NCBI RefSeq assembly: GCF_900107675.1
Contig: NZ_FNRI01000001.1
Coordinates: 186,001-250,000, forward strand
DNA length: 64,000 nt
Origin: Alistipes timonensis JC136
GTDB taxonomy: Bacteria; Bacteroidota; Bacteroidia; Bacteroidales; Rikenellaceae
Direction of reading: 5' to 3'
This document shows positions 9,676 through 18,129 of this stretch, in pieces; the first letter of the stretch is position 1, and each line of letters starts with the position of its first letter. The position numbers were made by a program, and so were the translations under genes. The notes under the pieces are model-generated. The model was not told where the DNA came from. It saw only the letters and a program-made list of their open reading frames with translations, and ran no database searches.

Positions 9676-9706
9676 TTTGATAATCCGAAAGGTTTTACTA
9701 CCTTTG
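9676..9706 (+). promoter_or_regulatory. Near-perfect Bacteroidota promoter
   Basis: TTTG (9676-9679), 19-base spacer, TACCTTTG (9699-9706): both consensus elements at ideal spacing, 30 bases before ATG 9737. The best housekeeping promoter in the window. Confidence 0.85.
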
Positions 9707-9736
9707 CCGAAGCAAAAATTCTAAAATCTACCGAAT

Positions 9737-10024
9737 ATGGCAAATTTACGCGTTCTGAAAAAGGAGATTGATTACCGCCTCGAAGAGGTTGTTTTCGACT
9801 GCGATATGGCTATCTGTTTCCAGCCTTCGAAAGAGAAGGAGATCTTCGAGGTGATGCAGGAGGCCGTTGCCGTGCGCAATGACTTGTTCGCCAAGGCGAT
9901 GAATCCTGCCGAACCGCACAATCCGTCGCTCGTCCGCAAGCACTATGCTGCACTGCGCGCCGAGATGGACGATGTTTTCGGCAAGCTCTTCGAGAAGCTG
10001 AGCAAGATCAACGGCCAGAAATAA
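9737..10024 (+). CDS. Small conserved Bacteroidota protein of unknown function
   Basis: 95 aa, predicted soluble, all-alpha and acidic, with no signal peptide or membrane segment. N-terminus MANLRVLKKEIDYRLEEVVF, then CFQPSKEKEIFEVMQEAVAVR and a C-terminal amphipathic helix (FGKLFEKLSKING). I recognise the general pattern as a conserved Bacteroidota hypothetical but cannot assign a function. It stands alone between a very strong promoter and a terminator, which suggests high constitutive expression. Confidence 0.75.
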   Translation: MANLRVLKKEIDYRLEEVVFDCDMAICFQPSKEKEIFEVMQEAVAVRNDLFAKAMNPAEPHNPSLVRKHYAALRAEMDDVFGKLFEKLSKINGQK

Positions 10025-10061
10025 TTTTTCTGCCCGCCCTGAACGGCGAGGGGCAATGTTC

Positions 10062-10101
10062 AAGCGGGGTAACGATCCGGAAATCGTGGCCCCGCTTTTT
10101 T
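10062..10101 (+). terminator. Rho-independent terminator
   Basis: Outer stem AAGCGGGG/CCCCGCTT (10062-10069 and 10090-10097), inner pairing ACGAT/ATCGT, then a T-run. Confidence 0.85.
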
Positions 10102-10186
10102 CGTATCCGCGAAATCGATTTTGCATTCCGGGAATTTATGCCTATTTTTACCCGTTATTCCGCCTGAAATTCCACTGAATCCGATT

Positions 10187-11839
10187 ATGAAAATCCGTTT
10201 GCCGCTTTTTCTGACGCTCCTGCTGTTTGCGATCCTTCCGGTCGGGGCGCAGCCGGAGGGGAATCTCGGAAAACAACTCCGCGAACTCGACCGGGTCATT
10301 GCCAACCGGGAGGTCTATGCGGCGCGGCGCGAGGGGCAGTTCGAAGAGATCAAACGCCGCCTTGCCCACGGCAGCCTCTCTCCGGAGGAGCGGTTTGCCG
10401 ATTATGGCCGGCTGTTCAACGAATACCTTTCGTTCCAGATAGACACGGCTATCCATTATGCCCTGCTGAAGAAGGAGCTGGCGCTCGGGACCGGCGACAG
10501 CCTGAAGATACTCGAAACGGACCTTAACCTCGCGCAGATTTATTCCATTGCCGGATTGAACCAGGATGCGTTCGAGATACTCAATGCCATGTCGACCCGG
10601 CATTTTACCCCTTTCCTGCGCAGTTATTACCACAACATATACAGTATCCTCTACGAGAACGTCTACCAGTCGATCGACAATCCCGAACTCAAGCGGCACC
10701 ACTACGAACTCCTGCACGACGCCTATACGAACCTGCTCGGATCGCAGTCGCCCGATGAGGATGGCAGCAGCTACTACTACACGAAAGCCAACCTGCTGAA
10801 TCTCGAAAACCGTCATTCCGAGGCGCGTGAATGGCTGGAGACGAATGCCGAACGCATGAATACAGATATGCGCGAGGAGGCCATCTATTACTACCTGCTG
10901 GCCGAAACCTGCATTCACGGCGGTGGGACGCGCGAAGAGGCAGAACGCTTCTATGTCCGCTCGGCTATCATCGACCTGGAGACCGGTATCAAGGAGTACG
11001 TTTCACTCCACCGGCTGGCGCAGATGCTCTATGCCGACGGCGAGATCAACCGGGCTTACCGCTATCTGAAGGTGGCCCTCGAGGATGCCAACTACTGCAA
11101 TTCGCAGAAACGGCTGGTCAAGGTGTCGCAGCTGCTGCCGATCATCGACAACGACTATCAGATACGCCGTAACCGCCAGCAGCGCAATCTTTACATCAGC
11201 CTTTCCTTCCTGGCCCTGCTGGTGGTGTTGCTCATTGCGGCACTTACCTATATTAATAAGCTTTACCGGAACAACCGCCGGGTGGGGCTTCGGCTGGTGG
11301 CCCTGAATAACGAACTGAAAGAGCTGAATAGTCATCTTAGCGAGTCGAACCTCATCAAGCAGACCTATATCGTACGGTATATGGATTTCTGCCTGAGTTA
11401 TATCGACCAGATGGATTCGCGCCTCAAGCGCATCGCGCGTCTGCTCGACGGCAACAACCGTGACGCGCTGCGCAAGGCGCTGGACCCGGCGGCGTTTGCC
11501 CGTGAGAACCTCGAACTGTTCTACAACAATTTCGACATCACCTTTCTGAAACTCTTTCCGTCGTTTGTGGAGGAATACAATAAACTGCTGAAGCCCTCCG
11601 AACGCATCGTGCTGAAGGCTCCCGACGCACTCACCACCGAACTGCGCATCTATGCGCTCGTCCGGCTGGGTATCACCGATAGCGTGCAGATCGCGCAGTT
11701 CCTACATTGTTCGCTCTCGACGGTTTACAACAACCGGACCTCGGCCCGCAACAAGGCTTGTGTGGACCGCAGCCGCTTCGAACATTTCGTCGCCCGCATC
11801 GGCATTGCCGAGGAGATCGGCATCGATGGGCTGAAATAG
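10187..11839 (+). CDS. DUF6377-type membrane-anchored transcriptional regulator
   Basis: 550 aa. ATG 10187 (MKIRLPLFLTLLLFAILPVGAQ) is a signal peptide; an in-frame start 66 bases upstream adds an unlikely leader. Residues about 25-340 are helical TPR-like repeats facing the periplasm. One transmembrane helix (core LSFLALLVVLLIAALTYI, about 346-366) is followed by a coiled coil and a cytosolic region ending in a LuxR/FixJ-like helix-turn-helix (LVRLGITDSVQIAQFLH, then STVYNN). The layout matches DUF6377 proteins next to Bacteroidota PULs. It probably senses a periplasmic saccharide and activates the susC operon that starts 215 bp downstream. A TTTG at 10118 with TATTTTTA at 10143 is a weak promoter candidate. 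Confidence 0.8.
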   Translation: MKIRLPLFLTLLLFAILPVGAQPEGNLGKQLRELDRVIANREVYAARREGQFEEIKRRLAHGSLSPEERFADYGRLFNEYLSFQIDTAIHYALLKKELALGTGDSLKILETDLNLAQIYSIAGLNQDAFEILNAMSTRHFTPFLRSYYHNIYSILYENVYQSIDNPELKRHHYELLHDAYTNLLGSQSPDEDGSSYYYTKANLLNLENRHSEAREWLETNAERMNTDMREEAIYYYLLAETCIHGGGTREEAERFYVRSAIIDLETGIKEYVSLHRLAQMLYADGEINRAYRYLKVALEDANYCNSQKRLVKVSQLLPIIDNDYQIRRNRQQRNLYISLSFLALLVVLLIAALTYINKLYRNNRRVGLRLVALNNELKELNSHLSESNLIKQTYIVRYMDFCLSYIDQMDSRLKRIARLLDGNNRDALRKALDPAAFARENLELFYNNFDITFLKLFPSFVEEYNKLLKPSERIVLKAPDALTTELRIYALVRLGITDSVQIAQFLHCSLSTVYNNRTSARNKACVDRSRFEHFVARIGIAEEIGIDGLK

Positions 11840-11959
11840 TCCGGGGACGGTTTTTGCCGCTACCGGGAACGCTACCGATATGAATCGGTTGTGTTTATTC
11901 ATATTGTTGATTATCAGTCGAATTCTTCGAAAAAATCACTACTTTTTAGCTCCCTGCTC

Positions 11960-11990
11960 TTGCAGGAGGCCCGGCGGCGGTATAAATTTG
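11960..11990 (+). promoter_or_regulatory. Promoter of the alpha-glucan susC operon
   Basis: TTG (11960-11962), 20-base spacer, TAAATTTG (11983-11990), giving a leader of about 55 bases before ATG 12054. The GC-rich block between the elements (CAGGAGGCCCGGCGGCGG) may hold the activator site. Confidence 0.7.
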
Positions 11991-12053
11991 TCTTCAGAGC
12001 GGCAGGTTCGTTTGCCGCCGGCTAATCTAACAATAACCTAAACCAACCGGAGT

Positions 12054-15000
12054 ATGCGAAAAACTCTACCTTGTTGTATACGCGCAATGCTGTCCGTCCT
12101 CGTCCTTTTTCTGTCCGCGGCGGCGGCTTCGGCGGCAACAATCCCGATTAACGGCCTGGTCGTTAATAAGGAAAAAGAGCCGATGGTCGGCGTTACGGTC
12201 CTGCTCAAAGGCACCTCGCAGGGCGTTACGACCGATGCTGAAGGCCGTTTCTTCATCGATGTCCCCGACAAGAAAAGCGTTTTGAGCTTCGGCTTCGTTG
12301 GCTACCAGACGCAGGAAATCGTGGTCGGCAGCCGGATCAACCTCCATGTCATCCTCGAAGAGCAGGTTTCGGAACTCGACGAGGTGGTCGTTGTGGGCTA
12401 TGGTACGCAGCGGAAGCTGAGCGTCGTGGGGGCCGTTGAGGGCCTCGCCCCGAAGGACCTGCAGATCGGTACCAACCGCTCGCTGAGCAACAACCTTGCG
12501 GGGCAGCTTTCGGGCGTGATCGCCGTGCAGCGCACGGGCGAGCCGGGCAAGGATAATTCAGACTTTTGGATTCGCGGCATCAGCACCTTCGCCGGAGGCT
12601 CCACGCCGCTGGTGCTGGTCGACGGCGTCGAGCGTTCGCTCAACGACATGGACCCGGCCGAGATCGAGTCGTTCTCGATCCTGAAGGATGCCGCTGCGAG
12701 TGCCGTCTACGGCGTGCGGGGTGCCAACGGTGTGATCCTGATCAACACCAAACGCGGCGAGGTGGGACCTCCGAAAGTCTCGCTGCGTTACGAGGTCGCC
12801 ATGAGCGAGCCGACGAAGCTCCCGGAATTCGTCGATGCAACCACCTATATGGAGGTTATGAACGCCATCGCGTCGGACAGCCGCATCACGCTGCCGTTCT
12901 CTCAAAAGCAGATCGGCCTCACGAAATCCCGGTACGATACGGACCTCTATCCCGATGTCGACTGGATCGACGCCATCACGAAGAAACATGCCTGGAACCA
13001 GCGCGTGAACGTCAATGTCAACGGCGGTTCACCCGTGCTGCGTTACAATGTCACGGCCTCGGTCTACAACGAGCGGGGCATCATGGAGCGCGACGACAGC
13101 CAGTCGTGGGATGGTTCGACCAAGCTGACCCGTTACAATGTCCGTTCGAACGTCGATGTGGACATCACCAAAACCACGCTGCTGAAAATCAACATCGGCG
13201 GCTACCTGCAGCGGCAGAACAAGGTCAACCACGACATCGAGGACCTGTTCAACGTAGCCTTCAACACGCCGCCGTTCGTCCATCCGACCATCTATTCCAA
13301 CGGAAAGGTCGCCCGCAAGGACGGCAACCAGAATCCCTGGGCGCTGGCCACGCAGACCGGCTACCAGCGTCTTTCCAATTCCAAGATCGAGAGCCAGGCT
13401 TCGCTCGAGCAGAACCTGAAATTCATCACCTCGGGTCTGCGGGCCCGTGTGACCTTTGCTTTCGACAGTTCGAACGCCAGTCTCGTGCGGCGCGGCAAGA
13501 CGCCCGATTACTACAATCCGGCCACGGGGCGCGACGACGACGGCAACCTGATTATGAATATCGCCAGCTACGGGCAGGAGTTCCTCGACCACGTCTCTTC
13601 GGGCGAATTCGGCGAACAGACGACCTATCTCGAAGGCGCCGTGAGCTATTCGCGCGAGTTCGGCAAACACTATGTCGATGCCATGCTGCTCTACAACCAG
13701 CGCAGTTACGACACCGGCGAGAAACTGCCTTACCGCAACCAGGGCTTCGCGGGACGTTTCTCCTACTCCTATGACCGCCGCTATGTTGCCGAGTTTAATT
13801 TCGGGTACAACGGTTCGGAGAATTTCGCCCGCGACCACCGCTTCGGCTTCTTTCCTTCGGTGGCCGTTGGCTGGCTGATCTCCGAGGAGCACTTTATGGA
13901 GCCGGCCCGCGACGTGCTGTCGAAGCTCAAGCTGCGCGGTTCCTACGGCATCGTCGGCAACGACCGTATCAACGGACTGCGCTTCGCCTATATCACCACG
14001 CTGGGGACCAACAACGGCTATTCGTGGGGTACGGACGGCAGCGGCGGCCACACGACCCAGGGCAATGTCTCCCATACGGGCCGCTGGGAGGGGCACCAGG
14101 GAGTCGCTAACCTCACCTGGGAGGAGTCCGCGAAATTCGACGTCGGCCTGGAGCTGGGACTCTGGAACGCCCTGAACCTGCAGGCGGACTATTTCTTCGA
14201 GCGTCGCAGCAACATCTTCATGCAGCGCACCAACCTTCCCGGTTCAGCGGGCTTCATCGACGCCCCGTGGGCCAACTACGGCATCGTCGAAAACCGGGGT
14301 GTCGATCTGGCGCTGGAATTCAACAAGCAGTTCGGCCGCGACTGGTTCCTTTCGCTCAAGGGCACATTCACCTTCGCCCGCAACAAGATCATCGAGAAGG
14401 ACGAGGCCCCGACCGTCGTCGGCACCTACCGCTCCTATACCGGACAGTCGGTCTCGACGCTCTACGGCCTGACGGCGCTCGGGCTCTTCACCGAGGCCGA
14501 TTTCGCCGACGTAGAAAAAGGCATTCTGCGCGAGGGGCTTCCCGCGCAGTCGTACAGTTCGGTCCGTCCGGGCGACATCCGCTACAAAGACCTGAACGGC
14601 GACGGGGTGATCGACGATCAGGACATGGGACCCATCGGCGGCACCGAGACCCCGGAGATCGTTTATGGATTCGGGGCCAGCGCCCGCTGGAAGAACCTCG
14701 ATGTCAGTGTCTTCCTGCAAGGTACGGCCAATACGTGGCGTATCGTCGGCAGTGATGTCTTCATTCCCGGCAGCGGTTCGGGCGTGCTGGGCAACATCCT
14801 GACCAACTATGCCGACAGCTGGAGTCCCGACAGTCCGCGTCAGGATGTCTTCTACCCGCGTTTTTCCTACGGTTCGAGTCTCAACAACCGGCAGCCGTCG
14901 ACCTGGTGGAAGAAGAGCATGAGCTTCCTGCGCGTGAAGACTGTCGAAATCGGCTATACCTACAAGAAATGCCGGTTCTTCGTGAGCGGCAACAACCTCT

Positions 15001-15107
15001 TCTGTTTTGCGAATTTCAAACTCTGGGACCCCGAGGTCGGAGCCAACGACGGACTGATCTATCCGACGATGCGCAGCTACTCGCTGGGAGCTTCCGTAAC
15101 CTTTTAA
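12054..15107 (+). CDS. SusC/RagA TonB-dependent alpha-glucan importer
   Basis: Outer-membrane receptor of 1017 aa. Signal peptide (VLVLFLSAAAASAA), carboxypeptidase-like domain (about 30-110, GVTVLLKGTSQGVTTD), TonB box region (LDEVVVVGYGTQRK), plug with LVLVDGVERS and ILKDAAASAVYGVRGANGVI, then a 22-strand barrel ending in an aromatic/beta terminal strand (SLGASVTF). There is no STN domain, so the regulator is the adjacent DUF6377 protein and not a sigma/FecR pair. First gene of a seven-gene operon, 12 bp before susD. By context it imports alpha-gluco-oligosaccharides cut at the surface. Confidence 0.95.
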   Translation: MRKTLPCCIRAMLSVLVLFLSAAAASAATIPINGLVVNKEKEPMVGVTVLLKGTSQGVTTDAEGRFFIDVPDKKSVLSFGFVGYQTQEIVVGSRINLHVILEEQVSELDEVVVVGYGTQRKLSVVGAVEGLAPKDLQIGTNRSLSNNLAGQLSGVIAVQRTGEPGKDNSDFWIRGISTFAGGSTPLVLVDGVERSLNDMDPAEIESFSILKDAAASAVYGVRGANGVILINTKRGEVGPPKVSLRYEVAMSEPTKLPEFVDATTYMEVMNAIASDSRITLPFSQKQIGLTKSRYDTDLYPDVDWIDAITKKHAWNQRVNVNVNGGSPVLRYNVTASVYNERGIMERDDSQSWDGSTKLTRYNVRSNVDVDITKTTLLKINIGGYLQRQNKVNHDIEDLFNVAFNTPPFVHPTIYSNGKVARKDGNQNPWALATQTGYQRLSNSKIESQASLEQNLKFITSGLRARVTFAFDSSNASLVRRGKTPDYYNPATGRDDDGNLIMNIASYGQEFLDHVSSGEFGEQTTYLEGAVSYSREFGKHYVDAMLLYNQRSYDTGEKLPYRNQGFAGRFSYSYDRRYVAEFNFGYNGSENFARDHRFGFFPSVAVGWLISEEHFMEPARDVLSKLKLRGSYGIVGNDRINGLRFAYITTLGTNNGYSWGTDGSGGHTTQGNVSHTGRWEGHQGVANLTWEESAKFDVGLELGLWNALNLQADYFFERRSNIFMQRTNLPGSAGFIDAPWANYGIVENRGVDLALEFNKQFGRDWFLSLKGTFTFARNKIIEKDEAPTVVGTYRSYTGQSVSTLYGLTALGLFTEADFADVEKGILREGLPAQSYSSVRPGDIRYKDLNGDGVIDDQDMGPIGGTETPEIVYGFGASARWKNLDVSVFLQGTANTWRIVGSDVFIPGSGSGVLGNILTNYADSWSPDSPRQDVFYPRFSYGSSLNNRQPSTWWKKSMSFLRVKTVEIGYTYKKCRFFVSGNNLFCFANFKLWDPEVGANDGLIYPTMRSYSLGASVTF

Positions 15108-15119
15108 AACCGTTCTGCC

Positions 15120-16985
15120 ATGAAAATACGCATATATCTGATCCTCGCGCTGGCTGGCTTCTCGCTGTCCGCATCGTGTTCCTACCTCGACCAGGTGCCC
15201 GAGGACGAGCTGACGCTCGAAATGGTCTTCAACGACAAGACCCGCACCGAAGACTGGCTGGCCGGCATCTACGCGGGCATCGCCGATCCCTATTGGGACT
15301 ATATGAACAAGGCCGGTTACGACACGCTGGGCGACGACATGACGCTGCCTGCGGCTTGGACGACCTTCGACTGGACGGTGCTCCATATGGTGGCCGGTAA
15401 CTGGTCGCCCGCCACCGAATGGAAGATGTACTACTGGTCGGAACTACCCAAGTATATCCGTTCGGCCTATATCTTCCTCGATCATGTGAAACCCCTTCCG
15501 CAGGACGGAGTGACCGCCTCGGAGGTGGCCCTGATGAAGAACGAGGCCCGGTTTATGATCGCTTATTACTACTGGCTGCTGATCGAGACCTACGGCCCGA
15601 TTCCGTTCTCGCCGGGGCTGGTCGATGCCGGGGCGAGTAACGAGGAGCTGCTGATCGGCCAGACGCCGTTCGACACGATCGTCGACTGGATCGACAAGGA
15701 GCTGACCGAAGCGGCCAAGGGGCTGCCGGCCTACTATACCAACAACAACAAGTTCGGCCGCGCCACGTCGGTCATGTGCCATGCCGTCCGGGCCCGCATG
15801 TTGCTCTTTGCCGCCAGCGACCTCGTGAACGGCAATCCGGACTATGCCGGACACGTGAACAAAAAGGGCGAGGCGCTTTTCAGCACGCAACACGACCCCT
15901 CGAAATGGACGAAAGCCGCCGAAGCCTGCCGGGAACTGATCGAGCTGGCCGAAGGCAACGGCTACAGGCTTTACACCGAACTAACGGCTGACGGCAAGAT
16001 TGATCCTTTCCTGTCGTACCAGAACATGATGTTCACCCGCTGGACCGACGGCAACAAGGAGATCCTTTTCGCACGCCCCGGAGGGTGCAACATCTGGGAT
16101 TACGAGAAACACGCCACGCCGCGCGGCAGCGGCGGCAACGGCGGTCTGGGCGTAAGCCAGTCGCTGGTCGACGCCTTCTTCATGAAAAACGGCCTGCCGA
16201 TCGACGACCCCGCCTCGGGCTATTCCGACGTCGGTTATTCGACGGCCTCCGACCGCCGCAACACGGAGTGGATCGAGGGAAGCCCCACGGAGACCCCCGG
16301 TGAAATCACCACCGCAGGAACCTATAATATGTACTGCAACCGCGAGGCGCGTTTCTATGTCACGGTGCTCTACAACGATGCGTGGTTCCGCGAATCGAAC
16401 CGCCGCACGGAGTTCCACAACCCCGACATGGACGGCGGCGGCTACAACTCCCCGCAGGCGGGCTACCTGCTGCGCAAGAAGGTGCATCCCGACCACAACG
16501 AGCTGAACGACAATTATATCTACCGCCCGGGAATCCTCTACCGGCTGGGCGAGGCTTACCTCAACTACGCCGAGGCGCTGAACGAGTGCGATCCGGGCAA
16601 TGCGGACATCCTCTTCTACCTGAACAAGATTCGCGAACGCGCCGGCATTCCGACCTACGGGCCCGGTCCCGACCAGATTGCGGTCGACGCTTCGGACCAG
16701 ATCGCCATGCGCAAACTGATCCGCATGGAACGCCGCGTCGAACTCTGCGTCGAGGGCGTCCGCTACAACGACCTGCGCCGCTGGAAGGAGGCCGGGAACG
16801 TGCTCAACGGGCCGGTTTACGGCATGAACGTCAATGCCACGACCAAAGACGGCTATTTCCGCCGCACGCTGCTCGACTACAAGCACGTCTACCGCAAGGC
16901 GTTCTATTTCATGCCTGTGCCGAGCTGGGAGATGGACAAGAATCCCAACCTCGTGCAGAATCCCTATTGGTCAACCCAGGAATAA
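15120..16985 (+). CDS. SusD/RagB surface glycan-binding lipoprotein
   Basis: 621 aa SusD-family lid for the SusC importer. Lipoprotein signal peptide with lipobox SASC (Cys20). The N-terminal half forms the TPR-type scaffold (RFMIAYYYWLLIETYGPIPF is the classic SusD segment). The C-terminal RagB/SusD domain shows YLNYAEALNE and the closing RRVELCVEGVRYNDLRRW motif. Binds oligosaccharide at the cell surface and delivers it to SusC. Confidence 0.95.
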   Translation: MKIRIYLILALAGFSLSASCSYLDQVPEDELTLEMVFNDKTRTEDWLAGIYAGIADPYWDYMNKAGYDTLGDDMTLPAAWTTFDWTVLHMVAGNWSPATEWKMYYWSELPKYIRSAYIFLDHVKPLPQDGVTASEVALMKNEARFMIAYYYWLLIETYGPIPFSPGLVDAGASNEELLIGQTPFDTIVDWIDKELTEAAKGLPAYYTNNNKFGRATSVMCHAVRARMLLFAASDLVNGNPDYAGHVNKKGEALFSTQHDPSKWTKAAEACRELIELAEGNGYRLYTELTADGKIDPFLSYQNMMFTRWTDGNKEILFARPGGCNIWDYEKHATPRGSGGNGGLGVSQSLVDAFFMKNGLPIDDPASGYSDVGYSTASDRRNTEWIEGSPTETPGEITTAGTYNMYCNREARFYVTVLYNDAWFRESNRRTEFHNPDMDGGGYNSPQAGYLLRKKVHPDHNELNDNYIYRPGILYRLGEAYLNYAEALNECDPGNADILFYLNKIRERAGIPTYGPGPDQIAVDASDQIAMRKLIRMERRVELCVEGVRYNDLRRWKEAGNVLNGPVYGMNVNATTKDGYFRRTLLDYKHVYRKAFYFMPVPSWEMDKNPNLVQNPYWSTQE

Positions 16986-16995
16986 CACGCAACCG

Positions 16996-18111
16996 ATGAA
17001 AAAACAGCATTTTATCTGGATACTGGCTTCGCTCCTTGCATTCGCCGGATGCGACGAGGACAAAAGCCCTTACGCTCCGACCGGCGGCGAAGCGCTCCGC
17101 ATCGACGCCTCCGTGGAGGAGATTGTGCTCGACCCCGCGAACAACGCCCAAACGGCTGTCACGTTCACCTGGAACCGGGGTTATACCTACGGCAGTGCCG
17201 TTTCGGTGGAGTATTGCTTCAAAATGGACATTGCCGACAACAATTTTGCCACGGCGACCGACCTCGAGGTGTTGGGACCGGATGTCTTCGAGCGCAGCTT
17301 CACGGTCGAGGAACTCAACGACCTTTGCCTCGAACGGTGGGGGATCACCCCAGGCGAATCCGCCCGGCTCGAGGGCAAGGTGATCGCCCGCCTCACGGCC
17401 GACAAATTCCTCATGCCCGGGGTCGCCACGACGGCTTTCGACGTGCAGACCTACGAACTGCCCTCCGCGCCGCTCTACCTGCTGGGCGATGCCGTCGAGG
17501 TCGACGGCGCCGCGCTGGGTTGGGAGCCTTCGAAAGCCGTGGCCATGACCGAGGAGGTCCTCTCGCGCCAGTACAGCTACAAAGGCCGTTTCCGTGCCGG
17601 CGAATATGTCCTGCCGCGTCAGCGCACGAGCCTGCTTCCGGCCTTCTTCCGCGGGGCGGACGCCTCCTCGATGGAGCTCTGCACCGATGCGGAGGGTACG
17701 CGCCTGCGGATCGACCGTTCGGCCACCTACCGGCTGGTCGTGAACACCAAGCGCCTGACCCATACGCTGGTATATTATCCGGAATACGAGTCCGTCTATA
17801 TGGTCGGGGGCGCCACTCCGGGCGATTGGACCATCGAAAAAGCCACTCCGATGACCTGGGTCGAGGGTACCGCGCAGTTTGTTTACGAGGGCCCCTTAGT
17901 GGTCGGAGAACTGAAATTCCCGGCCGGAAAGGCCAGCTGGGACGCTCCCTTCTTCATGCCCGTCGTCGAGGACTGCACCGACCTGACGATGACGGGTGTG
18001 CAGTTGGTGCAGCCCGGCGGTGTGGACTACAAATGGCGCGTTACCGAGGCCGGAAACTACCGGATCACGCTCGACATCGACGCGCTGACGATCAGTTTTG
18101 AAAAACGCTAA
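16996..18111 (+). CDS. SusE-like surface glycan-binding lipoprotein
   Basis: 371 aa. ATG 16996 gives a lipoprotein signal peptide with lipobox FAGC. Residues about 30-140 are a SusE-type N-terminal domain (motifs NNAQTAVTFTW and FTVEELNDLCLERWG). Two SusF/SusE starch-binding modules follow, starting YLLGDAV and VYMVGGATPGDW, the second ending in the YRITLDIDALTISFE pattern that closes such modules. It binds alpha-glucan at the outer surface and does not cleave it. It sits 10 bp after the susD stop. Confidence 0.85.
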   Translation: MKKQHFIWILASLLAFAGCDEDKSPYAPTGGEALRIDASVEEIVLDPANNAQTAVTFTWNRGYTYGSAVSVEYCFKMDIADNNFATATDLEVLGPDVFERSFTVEELNDLCLERWGITPGESARLEGKVIARLTADKFLMPGVATTAFDVQTYELPSAPLYLLGDAVEVDGAALGWEPSKAVAMTEEVLSRQYSYKGRFRAGEYVLPRQRTSLLPAFFRGADASSMELCTDAEGTRLRIDRSATYRLVVNTKRLTHTLVYYPEYESVYMVGGATPGDWTIEKATPMTWVEGTAQFVYEGPLVVGELKFPAGKASWDAPFFMPVVEDCTDLTMTGVQLVQPGGVDYKWRVTEAGNYRITLDIDALTISFEKR

Positions 18112-18129
18112 CCCTTAAAATTTCTGAAA